64,000 nucleotides of DNA. It comes from Aldrovandia affinis. Lineage: Eukaryota > Chordata > Actinopteri > Notacanthiformes > Halosauridae. Positions 23,268 through 34,694 of the stretch are shown here, piece by piece; positions within the stretch are counted from its first letter, which is position 1, and every line of letters starts with the position of its first letter. Location: NCBI GenBank assembly GCA_029706075.1, contig JAINUG010000055.1, positions 3,312,885-3,376,884 on the forward strand, given 5' to 3'. The notes below the pieces were generated by a model that did no database searches, was not told the DNA's origin, and saw only the letters and a program-made list of their open reading frames with translations. A program made the translations under genes and the position numbers.

Positions 23268-24163
23268 GGGCCCTATTTTTGTGCCGGCGCTAAGCGGCGT
23301 TATGCCCTAGCACAGGCGAATTGCCAGTTTCCTCTGTCGCAAACTGAATATTTCCCGTCTCCGCCGAGTTTGGCAATTTCGTGGTGCGCAATGAAGGCGT
23401 TTGCGCGACTATGGATTGGGCAGTGCAATAGGGGGTGTGACAATGAAAAGTTTGGTGTCAAATAATGAGTTTGCTTTAACGTCCAACTAGACCACCTCTT
23501 AGCGCAAATGCTGGCGCTCTGTGAAATTTGGTGACTTTATTGAAACACATATGAACACACATATGAACATAAGGTTATCTGAAATTACATGAGAATGTTT
23601 CGTGAATATTGTGAATTTCCCCCCACATTGAGGCAAATCGTCCAATCCATGGGTAACTTGCAAGCATAATCAGCTAAAAACTATTTCACCACAGCTTGTG
23701 GTTATTCAATGCACGGACATGAAAGACTGAAGCCAGCAGGCCATCCATGCTACCGTTCAGTAAGATACACCTGCTAAATAAATATATGTTTGTATGCACA
23801 TATATGTTTTTATTATGTGAAAGGGTTTTATTTATTATTTATTATTTATTTATTCTTTCCATTTCCACTACAGAAAAACTGTCATACATGTCAAGAAATT
23901 GCCAATTTGCTATAGCTTTAGCGCACTGGAATTTAAATGGATAGAAATTAGGTGTTCTGATTGGCCATTATGAAACCAAACCCCCACCACACCCACATGT
24001 ATTTTTAAAAAGTTAATCCAACCTCTTTACAACTGCCCCGGAGGTGTGCTATTGTCTTAAGTCACGAAATTACTGAAATTGCCTTAGACACGCCCTAAAG
24101 CGCCACCATCTTTGCTTTGCGTCTGCGTTACCGACACTGTCCTAATTCACCAAAATAGGGCCC
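23268..24163. mobile_element. Non-autonomous DNA transposon, GGGCCCTATTTT ends
   Basis: Left end GGGCCCTATTTTTGTG; right end is its complement, with GGGCCCTATTTTGGTG on the minus strand (one mismatch in 16). The adjoining subterminal sequence is rich in GCGC/GGCGC-type words on both sides (GCCGGCGCTAAGCGGCG; AAAGCGCCACC). Length 896 bp, with an AT-rich interior lacking a transposase. The flanks (AGATAAT and AAAATAT) do not give an unambiguous target duplication. The ends resemble fish PIF/Harbinger or ISL2EU-type elements, but I cannot settle which. Confidence 0.75.
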
Positions 24164-24550
24164 AAAATATGATTTTTCAAATAAGTTAATATGCCAGTTA
24201 TTTATTTATCTATTTTACAATTTTGAACAAATGAGTACCATCAGTATGAAAGTGCTGTAGTGATCTCCCTAAAAGACAATAAATAAAATTATGAAAGATA
24301 CATTTATAATGCTTTCCAAATTAGAGCAACATTTTCAACTAATACACAGGGTGGATGACAGCTGGCACACAGAACACACAGAACAGAAAGCCGCAATGAC
24401 AGCAAGACACAGGGCCTGGGGTTCAACCAGCCTTTGCCCTTAACAGTGACTTAAAAATAAATGCAAGTGTTAGTTTTCATTCTTGACACAAACAGTTTGG
24501 TGAGTCAATTTTGACAATTACTGAACTTGCCCCAAACTAAGTTAGTGAAG
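24164..24550. other. Low-copy sequence flanking solo LTR
   Basis: AT-rich, no feature recognised. Confidence 0.5.
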
Positions 24551-24554
24551 ATGG

Positions 24555-25135
24555 TGTGGCATCCCAATGGGCTGCACTAGGAAATGGCTGCCTGGCCTAC
24601 AACACATGGGAGCCAGGAAACACTACATTTCCCAGCAGCCTCCAGAAACACCTGAGCCGAGTGAAAGTTGGGACTAACGACCAGCTGAAGGCCATTTCAA
24701 GGCCTATTTAAAGGGCTGATTCCCACTACACTGGGAGAGGAGTAGGAACGTGTTGGTGAAGGAGTTGCTGTGTGAGTATTTTGAGAGAAAGAACCTGTGA
24801 AGTCGTTGACTAGCCAGGATTTGGAAAGAGTGTTTTGGAGTGGATTGTTTGTGAATGAATTTGGATTGTTTTGAGGACCCCCTTTGGATATTGATTACGG
24901 ACTGGATTGCGGACTTGGACTTGGATTTGGAATTGGAACGGACATTGACAACGAGAAGGATTGCGGACTTTCTGTGTTTGTATTCCCCGAAGACCCCACC
25001 CTGTGTTTTGTGTTTGTCAAGAATTGTTTAATAAATTATCATTTTGTTTTTGAATACTGCCTCCTCCTGGTTCTTAAACTTGCCTACGCCCTCTGCAAGG
25101 TCTGTGAGTGTCGCCCAACCCCTGGGGACACCACA
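24555..25135 (+). mobile_element. Full-length solo LTR (family 1 reference copy)
   Basis: Starts TGTGGCATCCC and ends GGGACACCACA, with short imperfect inverted ends (TGTGG/CCACA). The 4 bp duplication ATGG flanks it at 24551-24554 and 25136-25139. Inside are a TATA-like box CTATTTAAAGG near 24704 and a polyadenylation-type signal AATAAA near 25030. This fits U3-R-U5 order on the + strand. A 151-residue open frame across its 3' part is fortuitous. No internal gag-pol region is attached. Confidence 0.88.
24700..24715 (+). promoter_or_regulatory. Putative TATA box of the LTR
   Basis: TATTTAAAGG in a GC-balanced context about 150 bp into the LTR. The equivalent GTATTTAAAGG is conserved in the diverged LTR at 60692. 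Promoter role inferred from LTR architecture. Confidence 0.5.
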
Positions 25136-25139
25136 ATGG

Positions 25140-27971
25140 AAATAAAAGGTGCATTTCCCTTACATATAGTGGAGGTCACAGGCAGAAATGAGTTAACAGT
25201 AAATTCCACACTGATATCAGAAATATTTTTTTCCATAGAGTTGTTAATGCGTGGAACAGCTTGCCAGGCTGTCCTCATCATTATGTGTTCTTATGTTCTT
25301 ATCATTAGTAAATATTCTAAAAAAGTACAAAGAAATTAAAGAATAATTTAACAGCATCGTTATCCACTCGGCTTTACAGCAAAATAGAGAGATTCACTTC
25401 TATTGTTTGTTTCAGAAGGAGCACCTTTTTTACAGCCAATTTAAAAACAGAATGAAATAACCCAAGAATACATAGCTACTATACTGATGCACTGGTCCTC
25501 TCCCACGCTTACACAATGGACATACAGTATATTGACAAATAGTATATTAAATAATATATTTGACTATACAAAAAGACTGCATATATTTTGCAATACATGC
25601 CAATATATTATTTTTCTTCCAAAATATATTATGGTATTATTAAATATATGGGAATACTTTTTACAATACATGAAAAGCGGCAATAATCTGAAGATATTAT
25701 ATCATTAACTATATTTTGCAATACATATAACAATACAATGTATTACATATAACATTTCTAATTTCACCCACATGCCCGTGTCATCTCATGATATTATTGT
25801 TATATGTAAGTACATGCTGAAAATATTGTGAGAACAATCTTTTAATTGACACAAAGAAAACGAAACTAGAATACACGAGAAAACTAGCAATATATTAGAT
25901 CTCCATAAATGGAAAATATATTTTCGTTGCGTAAGGGTTCACTGTGAGTCAAAGTTGAGGGGAAAATGTTGATCAAATTCAGGCCACAGTCTCACACCTG
26001 AGGAGAGGGAAAGCTGTTCTTTCCTGCAGTACGTATTCTCTCCAGGGGGAGTGGGTGTGCATGCTGCTCTTTTCTGCAGGGTGTATACTTCCAAGTTCCC
26101 ACGACAGCCACAAGAATTCCCAGCATAGTGACATTCCCAGCGTTGCTGGAGCTGGCAGGGCCTGAGTGGTTTGGACAGGCGGGCCTCTGCGAAAGAGAGA
26201 GAAAGGTGAAGACCAGAGGTCATGACCATAACACATGTCTAAAGACCAGAGGTCAGGACCATAACACGTGCAGTATAGGCTCAGGTCGCTACAGCGTGTG
26301 TCTGTTTTTAAAAAGTAGTCCTGTAATGTAAAGTATACCAAGTGAAATTACAGAAATGAAATGTGCTAAAGTTACACTGGTGTTATGGCCTATATGGTAT
26401 TATGGATGCACATATGCACATATCACAGGAGAGCCTGGCCTCACAGCAGCCTTAACGGGCTCACACACAGGCAGGACTTCCTTCAGCAAGTGAAGACTGC
26501 ACAATCTATACGCGTCTTTACACTAGTCATAGGAGATGAGACAGCGAGAACCCTACACACCTTTTTTTTTTACCCGATCACAAAAAAGACCAAATTCACC
26601 AGTGATAGTAACACCAGGGACCAGCCAGGCGGTCTTTCCCCCGACACTATCGACGTAAACCCCCAGTCAAACGCTACGCGCAGAAAACGATATCAATTAC
26701 TCCCGCCACAAAATACAGATGATTGAAAAGACGATCAATTATAGATTGTGTACCAACTCCCTAGCTAACTAACTATAGCAGGACAAGTCATGTAAAATAA
26801 ACACAGTGCAGTTGACGTGTCTGAAACATCCAGGGCGGTTGTCGACCAACCGACAAGCGATGTAAGGTGAGGAAACAGCCCCGGAACCTTCTCGGGCGTA
26901 TGGAGACACCTGTGGGCGTCCTGCAAGGTGCCCACTCGCGACGCTGTGGTCACTCCGTCCTGTGCCAGACACGTCTGCGGTCGGGCTTGCAAAGCTCTTT
27001 GAGCGGAGACGATCGATAGCCCTTGGGCATCGAGAGTGAAGGTCTGGTGTCTGTTAACAGCGGAGCAGAGCCTTTCACAAGACCAGGGGACTGTTTTCAC
27101 ACTGTGATTGTTCTGAGGCGGGCGACTGTTTGGTTATCACGCTGGCCCAGGTCACCGCTGTGAAACTGGAGGCTCAGGGCAGGAGGTAAGCCGTGTGGAC
27201 CAGGAGGCTCACCTCTCTGTAAAAGCATGCTCTGAAACTCCTCCCCCGCACATGTGTCCCAGTTAACAATTGCAGTGAAATAAATTGCAGTGCGTTCGAA
27301 TTATCGCAGCCATTTGTGCTGATCGGTGCATTTATTTTTATTTCATATGATAATTTTTTTGTATGTTTTTTTTTTTTTTTTTCACTTGGTTAATCGGCCG
27401 GAGGCGGCATTTGTGAGAATTTCGAACTTCCTCAGAAACTTCGATATGCCGTGGGTGGTTAAATTACCACAAATTGAAGGATTTACAATGTTTTTTTTCC
27501 ATTTATTCATGGTGTGGCATAAAGAGAGCAGAGCGATAAGCTAAGTCCATGAAACGTGTTTCCCGGCTAACCCCCGGCTGGAGCACTGGCATGTGATTTG
27601 TGTCCTTCTTGCTGGATTTCCCCCTCGACCGTCACGCCATTTGCGGTGGCCGTAGCAGGAAGTTGATAAAGTGACACGCGCGGCCTGGTTTTGAACACCG
27701 CAGCTCCTTGTGATCCTAAAACCAGCACAAAAGCTAAAACGAAATGGCTCAAATTTGAATTCTGATCAATGCAACCCTTTCATGGGCAGCGGCTTGAACA
27801 TTTTAAGGAATGGGTGTTCGTGCATTATTGTTTACAGTTCTGGAATTAATGTGGCAAAGAAACCGCCAGTAGAAAAGTCTGTTCCCTTTTTTTACGCTGG
27901 TAAATCCTGACTATTTTACAGGCAGCGTTTATTAAAAGAGAAAAAATGAAAAGAAAAAATTACAATGGTTT
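25140..27971. other. Low-copy region with AT-rich stretch and possible conserved DNA
   Basis: 25500-25760 is very AT-rich with CAATATATTA and ACAATACA motifs. Near 25237-25275 a short stretch resembles a LINE C-terminal remnant (GTGGAACAGCTTGCCAGG). A duplication (AAGACCAGAGGTCA(T/G)GACCATAACAC) lies at about 26208-26270. 27270-27560 combines complex sequence with ATTTATTTT and AATTACCAC motifs. No coding exon found. Confidence 0.45.
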
Positions 27972-28345
27972 GAGGTTGGTGGATAGCGTAGCGGTCTAAC
28001 GCACCCATATTTGGATGGTCCTGCACGAGTGTGAGCTGCCTATCAGGGACGCAGTTTCGAAACCCGTCTCTGCCAGACCGGCCCTGGCCGTTAGCTGCGA
28101 TCGGGGGCGGCATGAACTGGCTGTCCGCTCCTGAGGGAGGGGGGAGGGTGGTCGGCATGAACTCGCTGTGAAGCATGTAAGGGTGTCTCCAGAAAGGGGG
28201 TTGGTGAGTTCCGTCTCGAAGGAGGTGGATCATCGCCGGCCTCGGAGAGTAGCTTGCCCTGTAGAGGCGGGTGGTGAGTTTGTGGGGGAGGGTTAATCAA
28301 AATAAATAGAGCATATAATTGGCTTCAAAATTGGGGAGAAAAACT
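27972..28345 (+). mobile_element. SINE A: tRNA-derived, copy 1
   Basis: Head GGTGGATAGCGTAGCGGTC (A box TAGCGTAGCGG), degenerate B box GTTTCGAAACCCG, a long body with AGACCGGCCCTGGC and a tail ATAATTGGC..AAATTGGGGAGAAAAA, followed by A-rich sequence. Matches 62944 (same strand) and 61618 (opposite strand). Confidence 0.87.
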
Positions 28346-28404
28346 GTGAAAAATCTGAAACAAAATAAAAAATATAAAAAAATAAAAATAATGATGGTTT
28401 TACA

Positions 28405-28620
28405 TACAGGTAACTGCCAAAATAATGCCAACATAAAGTGTCTTAATTGGGTGATGGGCCGCCATGAGCCGCCGGAACAGCTTCATTTATTGACGTTTAC
28501 CTTGCCCTCTAAGGGGTTGAGTGGACTTAATCCATGCCAGGAAAATGTACCCCACACCATAACAGAGCTGCCAGTATCCCTCATTTACTCAGTTTGCTTT
28601 ATTTTGGCAGTCACCTGTAT
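28405..28620. mobile_element. MITE with TA duplication, CAGGTAACTGCC ends
   Basis: TA-flanked ends CAGGTAACTGCCAAAAT and ATTTTGGCAGTCACCTG form about 17 bp inverted repeats. Interior shares AAGTGTC..GGGCCGCCATGAGCC and CTAAGGGGTTGAGTGGAC with the copy at 37402. TA targets suggest a Tc1/mariner parent. Confidence 0.85.
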
Positions 28621-29262
28621 TACAAACAGCATTGTCACAAAAATGAACAGGGACCATTGATTCCCAAAACCTGAGACATGTGCACCACTTTGTACTGGCT
28701 ATTGAATACAAAACCATTTAAATGAGCTGCTTTGATTTGCAAGTGCTATTCAACACAGCACATGTATTTCACCCTAAAAAACAGGTGTGGGCGAATTGAT
28801 AAAATAAAATGAATTGCTATTGTAATTGGTGTCTTCCTTAATTCCTTACACTTTCTGTATCCAATTCATTCACCCACTCTTACTAATGAGTGAACGATAA
28901 ATTAAAACAATGACAGCTGGATCAGTCATGTGTTACAGACACAATCACTGCAATATGAAAGCTATTGACACAATCGTGTCCCTTCTCCCTTCTCTCTAAT
29001 GTAAGAAGAGATAAAGGCACTTCCTATCTCCTATCATCCTATAATCCACTGCAAGCATACAGGAGCACTCCAAGAACACAAGTACCTCTTTAATTTAGCA
29101 AGCATTTGTACTGAATAAGATATTTGAAAAGCAAAGATAATTGGAAAAGTGGCTAAAGTAATTTCATTCATGTGTTGTCATCTACTTACCATTTCAAATG
29201 GTTCTCATTAAGTAATTCTGAAAAAGCCAAAATACAAAATGAAAAATGGAAAACAGATACTG
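28621..29262. other. Low-copy sequence
   Basis: No gene or repeat recognised. Confidence 0.5.
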
Positions 29263-29305
29263 CTACTACGACTACTACTACTACTACTACTACTGCTACA
29301 ACTGC
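29263..29305. repeat. (CTA)n trinucleotide repeat
   Basis: Short run of CTACTA followed by an L2-type tail fragment. Confidence 0.9.
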
Positions 29306-29460
29306 ATTTTTACATTTACATTTTAAGCATTTAGCAGACACTCTTTTCCATCTTTGTGCATACATGGTATGAACAATCATTGTTCATGCAAGAGATCAGT
29401 GCAGTAATACACCAATAGACATCATTGTTGGTAACTGCATGCCATACCTGTAACACCGGG
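29306..29460 (-). mobile_element. L2 LINE 3' end fragment
   Basis: Reads on the minus strand as a 3' end: GAGTGTCTGCTAAATGCTTAAAATGTAAATGTAA. It shares the CAAGAGATCAGT(A/G)CAG block with the larger L2 fragment at 56741. The stem-loop is decayed in this copy. Confidence 0.65.
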
Positions 29461-29475
29461 AAGGAAAAGGTTAGT

Positions 29476-29655
29476 AAATCTTTTTTTTTTTTTTTTTACT
29501 GCTGCTACTACTGCTACTATTACTATTATTACTACTACCACTATTACTACTACTACTACTACTACTACTGCTACTACTACTTCTAGTACTAATACTATTG
29601 CTACTATTACTACTACTACTGCTACTACTACTAGTACTACTGCTACTACTACAGA
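29476..29655. repeat. Poly-T then (ACT)n trinucleotide array
   Basis: T-run at 29480-29497 followed by about 155 bp of TAC/TACTAT/TGCTAC variants. Poly-Ser or poly-Val frames are artefacts. Confidence 0.94.
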
Positions 29656-29810
29656 CGTGTATGAGCCAATCAAGGCACCACTCTCCATAGCTGAGCACCT
29701 CAGGCGTGGCGCTCACTTCAGGAGCAGCCTCTGCTGCAGCAGGAGTAGGGCTAGGTGGCTGCGCAGGGAGGGATGGGGTCGGAGGAGGGAAGCGGATCAG
29801 GGTAGCTTAC

Positions 29811-30068
29811 AATTGAAGAGTGTTTTTCTCAAAACTCACCCAGTGGAGTTTTGACAAAACATATTTTTCAAGGTGGGCACTATTTTTCTGATAAATGGTT
29901 AGATATTTGCAGTTGGACTTTTACACTATTATTCTTAGAGACTTAAGTATTAAAATGTGTTTTTTTCATGCAAAGAAACTCCACCAATTTAAAATACACA
30001 AAAATGGTAGATTTTCTCAAAATTGGTCAAAGTGGACTGAGTGAGTTTTGGAAAAACGCTCTTCAATT
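29811..30068. mobile_element. 258 bp MITE with about 45 bp inverted ends
   Basis: Left AATTGAAGAGTGTTTTTCTC and right end complementary to AATTGAAGAGCGTTTTTCC. Inverted similarity continues through CAAAACTCAC(C/T)CAGT to about 45 bp. The AT-rich centre has no coding. Target duplication not identifiable. The CTCAAAACTC style of the ends recalls the 478-3641 transposon but is not the same sequence. Confidence 0.8.
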
Positions 30069-30149
30069 TCTCCCTTGTCTGTAGGACACTTGTCTCACTT
30101 GTGAGTTTAATGACGTGCCTTGTCTGCCCATTTTAAAGCAGTCTCTTAA

Positions 30150-30478
30150 AGCTAATCCCGCTAGCCTCCCATGTGGTCTAATGGTTTCAACGTCCGACGC
30201 TGGCCACGGCGACCCAATTCCCCAGCCGCGCCAGAGTCGGCTCTGGCCGGGAGTGGCAATTGGCTGTCCGCCCCAGGGAGGATGGAGGGAAGCCGACAAG
30301 ACATACGCTGCACACAGGAGTGGCTCTGGGGTGCCGGAGTTACGGTCGACAGCATAACGTGTGCCATCTCGGAGGAGACGATACTTCGCCTTTGTCACTA
30401 CCGAACACAGGGCTACGGCAGCGAACTACGAGGGAGGGATTGACCTAAAAATATTTAATTGAAAAAAAAAGAAAAAGA
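30150..30478 (+). mobile_element. SINE B, copy 1
   Basis: Ends in an A-rich tail (30460-30478). The body GGAAGCCGACA..CTCTGGGGTGCCGGAGTTACGGTCGACAG is found inverted at 60222-60484. Upstream, TCCCATGTGGTCTAATGG may be a decayed A-box head. Confidence 0.72.
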
Positions 30479-30672
30479 AAAGCTAATCCTGCTGTAGAGC
30501 TTGCTTTGTTATTGAGCAAGCCAAAACCCTTTCTACTCCACTCAGTTGCATTGTTAGGTTTGTGTCTTTAAAACTGCACCATTCTCAGTTGTGTCAGTGA
30601 TAAACTACTATGCGCTGTCAGTGGTAATATGACCATAAACATTGGGCCTGAAGCATCTGGTACACTATAGGA
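30479..30672. other. Low-copy spacer
   Basis: Nothing recognised. Confidence 0.5.
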
Positions 30673-30706
<34 letters not shown>

Positions 30707-30790
30707 ATACATGTGTGTATGTGTGTGTGTGCATATATGTGTGTTTGTATGTGTAGGAGTGCGTGTATCAGTGTATGAATGTGTGTGTAT
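30673..30790. repeat. (TG)n array
   Basis: TG dinucleotides with CATA interruptions; faces the CA array at 30952-31105. Confidence 0.95.
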
Positions 30791-30951
30791 CTAACTCCAT
30801 GTATTTTGCCAAAGTTTCTGTTTCCTGGAGAGGGAGCCATGAGGATTGCCTCCTGATCGTGGCAGATAAAGACATTTCTTACAGACTGTCAGGAGAGATG
30901 AGAGACAGCCATCGAGAGCCTGAGGCTTGCTGCACACCCACACAAGAGTCT
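30791..30951. other. Low-copy spacer between TG and CA arrays
   Basis: About 160 bp, nothing recognised. Confidence 0.5.
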
Positions 30952-31105
30952 GACACACACACACACATACACATACACACACTCACAGACAGACACACAG
31001 ACACACACACACTCACGCACAAACCCCCACAAACACACACAGACACAGGTGCGCACACACACACAGACAAACACACAACATCACACACACACAGACAGGC
31101 ACTCA
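30952..31105. repeat. (CA)n array with CAGA variants
   Basis: CACACA with CAGACAGACA and CACACAAAC units. Confidence 0.94.
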
Positions 31106-31152
31106 CATGCCCAAACCAGAAACTGGTACCATGGACCCAATGTATCATGTAT

Positions 31153-31418
31153 TGTGGTGTCCCTAGGGGTTGGGCAACACTCACGGACCATGCAGAGGGC
31201 GTAGGCAGGTTAAATAACCCGGAGGAGGCAGTATTACAAACCAAATAATTTCTTAAACACATTTTTACAAACACAAAACAAAGGGCAGGGTATTCGGGGA
31301 GTCCAAACACAAAGTCCACAATCCTACTCGTCATCGTTATCCGTAGTCCAATATCCAAGTCCAGTTCAGTTCCGCAATCCAGTCCAATAGTCAATACACA
31401 AAGGGGGGTCCTTTTGGG
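31153..31418 (-). mobile_element. Truncated LTR (family 1), minus orientation
   Basis: Begins TGTGGTGTCCCTAGG after GTAT and runs through CAGAGGGCGTAGGCAGG and GTCCACAATCC-type blocks to CACAAAGGGGGGTCC. The U3 part is missing. The same endpoint occurs in 59952-60217. Confidence 0.83.
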
Positions 31419-32311
31419 GGGTACTGTTCTTGTCTTTATGACATTACAATGTCTTATTGTCTTGTCCTTACTACATTACAATACAGTACTCAGTGATTGC
31501 TGTAGAATATGGTAAACTACTGCAAGTGGACCACAGTACCAATATGTATTATGTATGAAACTGGGAGCTGTAGGCTATTCCTATTTTGTCAATACAGTAT
31601 ACTGTAACATAGCTTATTTTTCTGAATTGAAAGATGACCAGCTGGTGGTGGAAAACAACATCTCTTCACAGCAGAGCAAGAGATGGCTATCATCACTATG
31701 GTGCTATAAAACAAGGCCATTCGACTGCGGAAAATCCATCCTCATCCTCGAAATATAGTATTTCAATATGACGTTGTCATCAATGACTAGCCTGGCCTGA
31801 CAGAGATAAGAGACTAGAAAAATATTTTTTTATTTTACATAAATGGTCTTCCTGTACAGACTGTATTCTCATGTTGTTTTTCCCTATACTATTTGCTGGA
31901 ATGTACAGTACAAAACTCTAATTTGAAGAAAAAAAAAACGTTTTGGTACTGTATTTGTGTATTCCTTTTATGTTCGAGTTCATACAGTAACAATCCATTA
32001 CAACAGGCTTCGGCACATACATTGTAAGTTTATAACACCGCAAATGCATTAACGAAACGTTAAGACCAGCGTGTAATTAGGCCTAGAGTAGAGTCTATTC
32101 ATTTGATGCATGTGTGCGTCATTTTGGTTCAAAAGTGTCATTTTGAGAAGAGCTCACATAGCTTTGAGTGCGGTGCTTCATTTTGCAAGAGGTTTGAGGA
32201 ATTTTGCCAAAAATGTTTACTGATTGAGTTTTTGTGTTTGTAGTTTTGAGGACAAGAGTCATAGTTTCAGGAAATGTACTTTCCTTGTATTGTCATTTTT
32301 CTGTAAAAACT
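31419..32311. mobile_element. Degraded IS630-type element, right part
   Basis: 32150-32235 is a close reverse-complement match to 570-625 of the 478-3641 transposon (TTTGAGTGCGGTGCTTCATTT). The element ends AAAAACTG before TA at 32312-32313, the same end type. The part nearer 31419 is AT-rich with ATTACAATACAGTA motifs. No coding frame of the transposase survives. Confidence 0.65.
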
Positions 32312-32313
32312 GT

Positions 32314-32585
32314 AAAGCATTCCTCCCAAAGGACGTAAGGAATTTCCCAGGGTGCTTAGGTCTCTCCGGATCAGCACGGCGTCACAGAGTTTGTGTCCTG
32401 TGGTGGCGGCTAGAGGGGGGGAGACGAATGAGTACAAGGCCTGACCACCGAGCCTCCGCCAGCCCTGGGACATTCTAGAAGAAGAGGGACTAGTCGCCAT
32501 GGATACTGGGAGAGCCGCGTGGAGCCGCTGCGATTGGGGGTTTGGCAGAGCGACCCGCCATCAACAGCCCCCAGGCTGATCCCTC
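32314..32585. other. Low-copy GC-rich spacer
   Basis: No gene recognised. Confidence 0.5.
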
Positions 32586-32807
32586 ACAGACACACACACA
32601 CGCACACACACACACACCCAGAAACACACACACACTCACATGCACACAGACAAACACATACAGACATGCACACAGACACACACACACTCACACACGCACA
32701 CATACACAAACTCCCACAACCTCACACACACACTCACACACACACAAACTCACATACATACACACATACTGTATGCACACACTCACACACACACACACAC
32801 ACGTACA
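32586..32807. repeat. (CA)n array with variants
   Basis: CA dinucleotides with CACATGCACACAGACA units, ending in GTACATACA at the Tc1 element. Confidence 0.94.
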
Positions 32808-32809
32808 TA

Positions 32810-33283
32810 CAGTGCATTTGGAAAGTATTCAGACCTCTTCACTTTTTCTACATTTTGTTATGTTACAGCCTTACATAAATTCTTGCACATTTATTAAAAA
32901 TAAAAAACTGGAATATCATATTTACATGAGTATTCAGACCCTTTGCTATGACACTCCAAATTGAGCTCAGATGCATCCTGTTCCCTTTGATCATCCTTGA
33001 GATGTCTCTAGAACTTGATTGTAGTCCACCTGTGGCAAATTCAATTGATTGTACATGCTTTAGAAAGGCGCGCACACATGTTTTTATACCCTTCCCCAGA
33101 TCTATGCCTCGACACAATTCTATCTCAGAGGTTTACGGAGAGTTCCTACGACTTTATGTCTTGGGTTTTGCTCTGACATGCACTGTGAACTGTGGGACCT
33201 TATACAGACAGGTGTGTGCCTTTCTAAAGCATGTACAATCAATTGAATTTGCCACAGGTGGACTACAATCAAGAGATTGGAGG
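32810..33283. mobile_element. Fold-back Tc1 element: two 5' parts head to head
   Basis: After TA (32808-32809), CAGTGCATTTGGAAAGTATTC begins a Tc1 5' end that runs + to about 33077. From there the sequence turns round: 33215-33276 is the reverse complement of about 33008-33075 (TTTGCCACAGGTGGACTACA). Between the arms lies the start of a transposase on the minus strand. A 3' half and right TIR are missing. Confidence 0.75.
33080..33180 (-). pseudogene. Tc1 transposase N-terminal remnant
   Basis: On the minus strand a peptide resembling the start of Tc1 transposases (ELSVNL, DRIVSRHRSGEGYKNM) is visible, interrupted by stops. In intact relatives this part carries the first helix-turn-helix that binds the TIR. 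The catalytic domain is absent. It sits inside the fold-back element. Confidence 0.65.
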
Positions 33284-34110
33284 AGAGGGGAAGGATAGAG
33301 GGGGATGAGAGAGGGGAAGGAGAGAGGGGCAGGAGAGGGGCATGAGAGAGGGGAAGGAGAGAGGGGCAGGAGGGGGGCATGAGAGGGGAAGGAGAGAGGG
33401 GCAGGAGAGGGGGCATGAGAGAGGGGAAGGAGAGAGAGGGGAAGGAGAGAGGGGCAGGAGAGGGGCATGAGAGAGGGGAAGGAGAGAGGGGCAGGAGAGG
33501 GGCATGAGAGAGGGGAAGGAGAGAGAGGGGCAGGAGAGGGGCATGAGAGAGGGGAAGGAGAGAGGGGCAGGAGAGGGGCATGAGAGGGGCAGGAGAGAGA
33601 GGGGAAGGAGAGAGTGGCAGGAGAGGGGCATGAGAGAGGGGAAGGAGAGAGGGGCAGGAGAGGGGCAGGAGAGAGGGGAAGGAGAGAGGGCAGAGAGAGG
33701 GGCAGGAGAGGGGAGAGGAGAGCAGGCAGGAGGGGGGCATGAGAGAGGGGAAGGAGAGAGGGGCAGGAGAGGGGCATGAGAGAGGGAAGGAAGAGAGGGG
33801 CAGGAGAGGGGCAGGAGAGAGGGGAAGGGAGAGGGGCAGGAGAGGGATGAGAGAGGAAGGAGAGAGGGGCAGGAGGGGGCATGAGAGAGAGGGAAGGAGA
33901 GAGGGGCAGGAGAGAGGGGAAGGAGAGAGGGACAGGAGAGAGGGGCAGGAGAGAGGGGCAGGAGAGAGGGGCAGGAGGAGGGAGGGGCAGGAGAGGGAGG
34001 GGCATGAGAGAGGGGCAGGAGAGAGGGGCAGGAGAGGAGGGGAGAGAGGGCAGCAGGAGAGGGGAGGGGGCAGGAGAGGGAGGGGCAGGCAGGAGAGAGC
34101 GGTGTGAGAG
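33284..34110. repeat. G-rich purine minisatellite, about 40 bp units
   Basis: Roughly 820 bp built from GAGAGGGGCAGGAGAGGGGC and ATGAGAGAGGGGAAGGA blocks with unit-length variation. GGGG occurs every 8-14 bases on the + strand. It creates open frames of up to 364 codons on the minus strand (Pro/Leu/Ser only), which are artefacts. Confidence 0.95.
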
Positions 34111-34692
34111 GAGCGGCGCGAGACAGAGGAGCGATGTGAGCAGCTGTGTGAGGATGCACACCTGTGGGACATTAGGAGCACAGTACACACAGATAAGAGG
34201 AAATAACGAAGCAAAGCCCACAGGAGCTTGGGCTCAGTACACGCTGAGGTTCATTCGAGAGAACGCTTCGATTAATCGCCATGGCTGCAGCAGTCAGGGG
34301 TCCCCAGGAAGCTCGCTTCTTCCTTTCAGAAAAATAAAGGAGGCCTTCATGTGCGTTTCGTCAAAATTGCAGGCGTGCAATCGCTCCGAACAGCGACGAC
34401 ACAAATGAAATAATGAAGAGTGGGGCCTGACGGCTCTCCCGCTGTCTGGGATTTGTCAGACTTTGACTATGACACAAACCTCTACTCCTCCCACCCTCCC
34501 CCAACACGTCACTGCTGTATTCCCGGTGTCACTAACAGCTTATACCCCCAAGTCTCGAGGAGTGCTACTCCACTCTTTTAATCCTGGTACAAACACTTTT
34601 TTTTGGTCTCATTTCTTCAACTGTAAAGCTAAAGTGTAAAGCTGTAACTTTACTTTTAAATATAACATGCCTATATACTGTATATATATATA
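34111..34692. other. Low-copy spacer
   Basis: No feature recognised. Ends in a TATATATA run at about 34674-34694. Confidence 0.5.
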
Positions 34693-34694
34693 TA

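Noticed and set aside
25237-25275. LINE C-terminal remnant
   Set aside because: Only about 40 bases of similarity; too short to call as a separate element.
24884-25339. 151-codon open frame
   Set aside because: Runs across the 3' part of a solo LTR and its boundary; fragments recur wherever the LTR occurs.
29422-29716. Poly-Val / poly-Ser protein
   Set aside because: Trinucleotide ACT repeat read in three frames.
33120-34214. Longest open frame (364 codons, minus strand)
   Set aside because: Pro/Leu/Ser-only translation of the purine minisatellite; several frames are open at once, and there is no domain or splice context.
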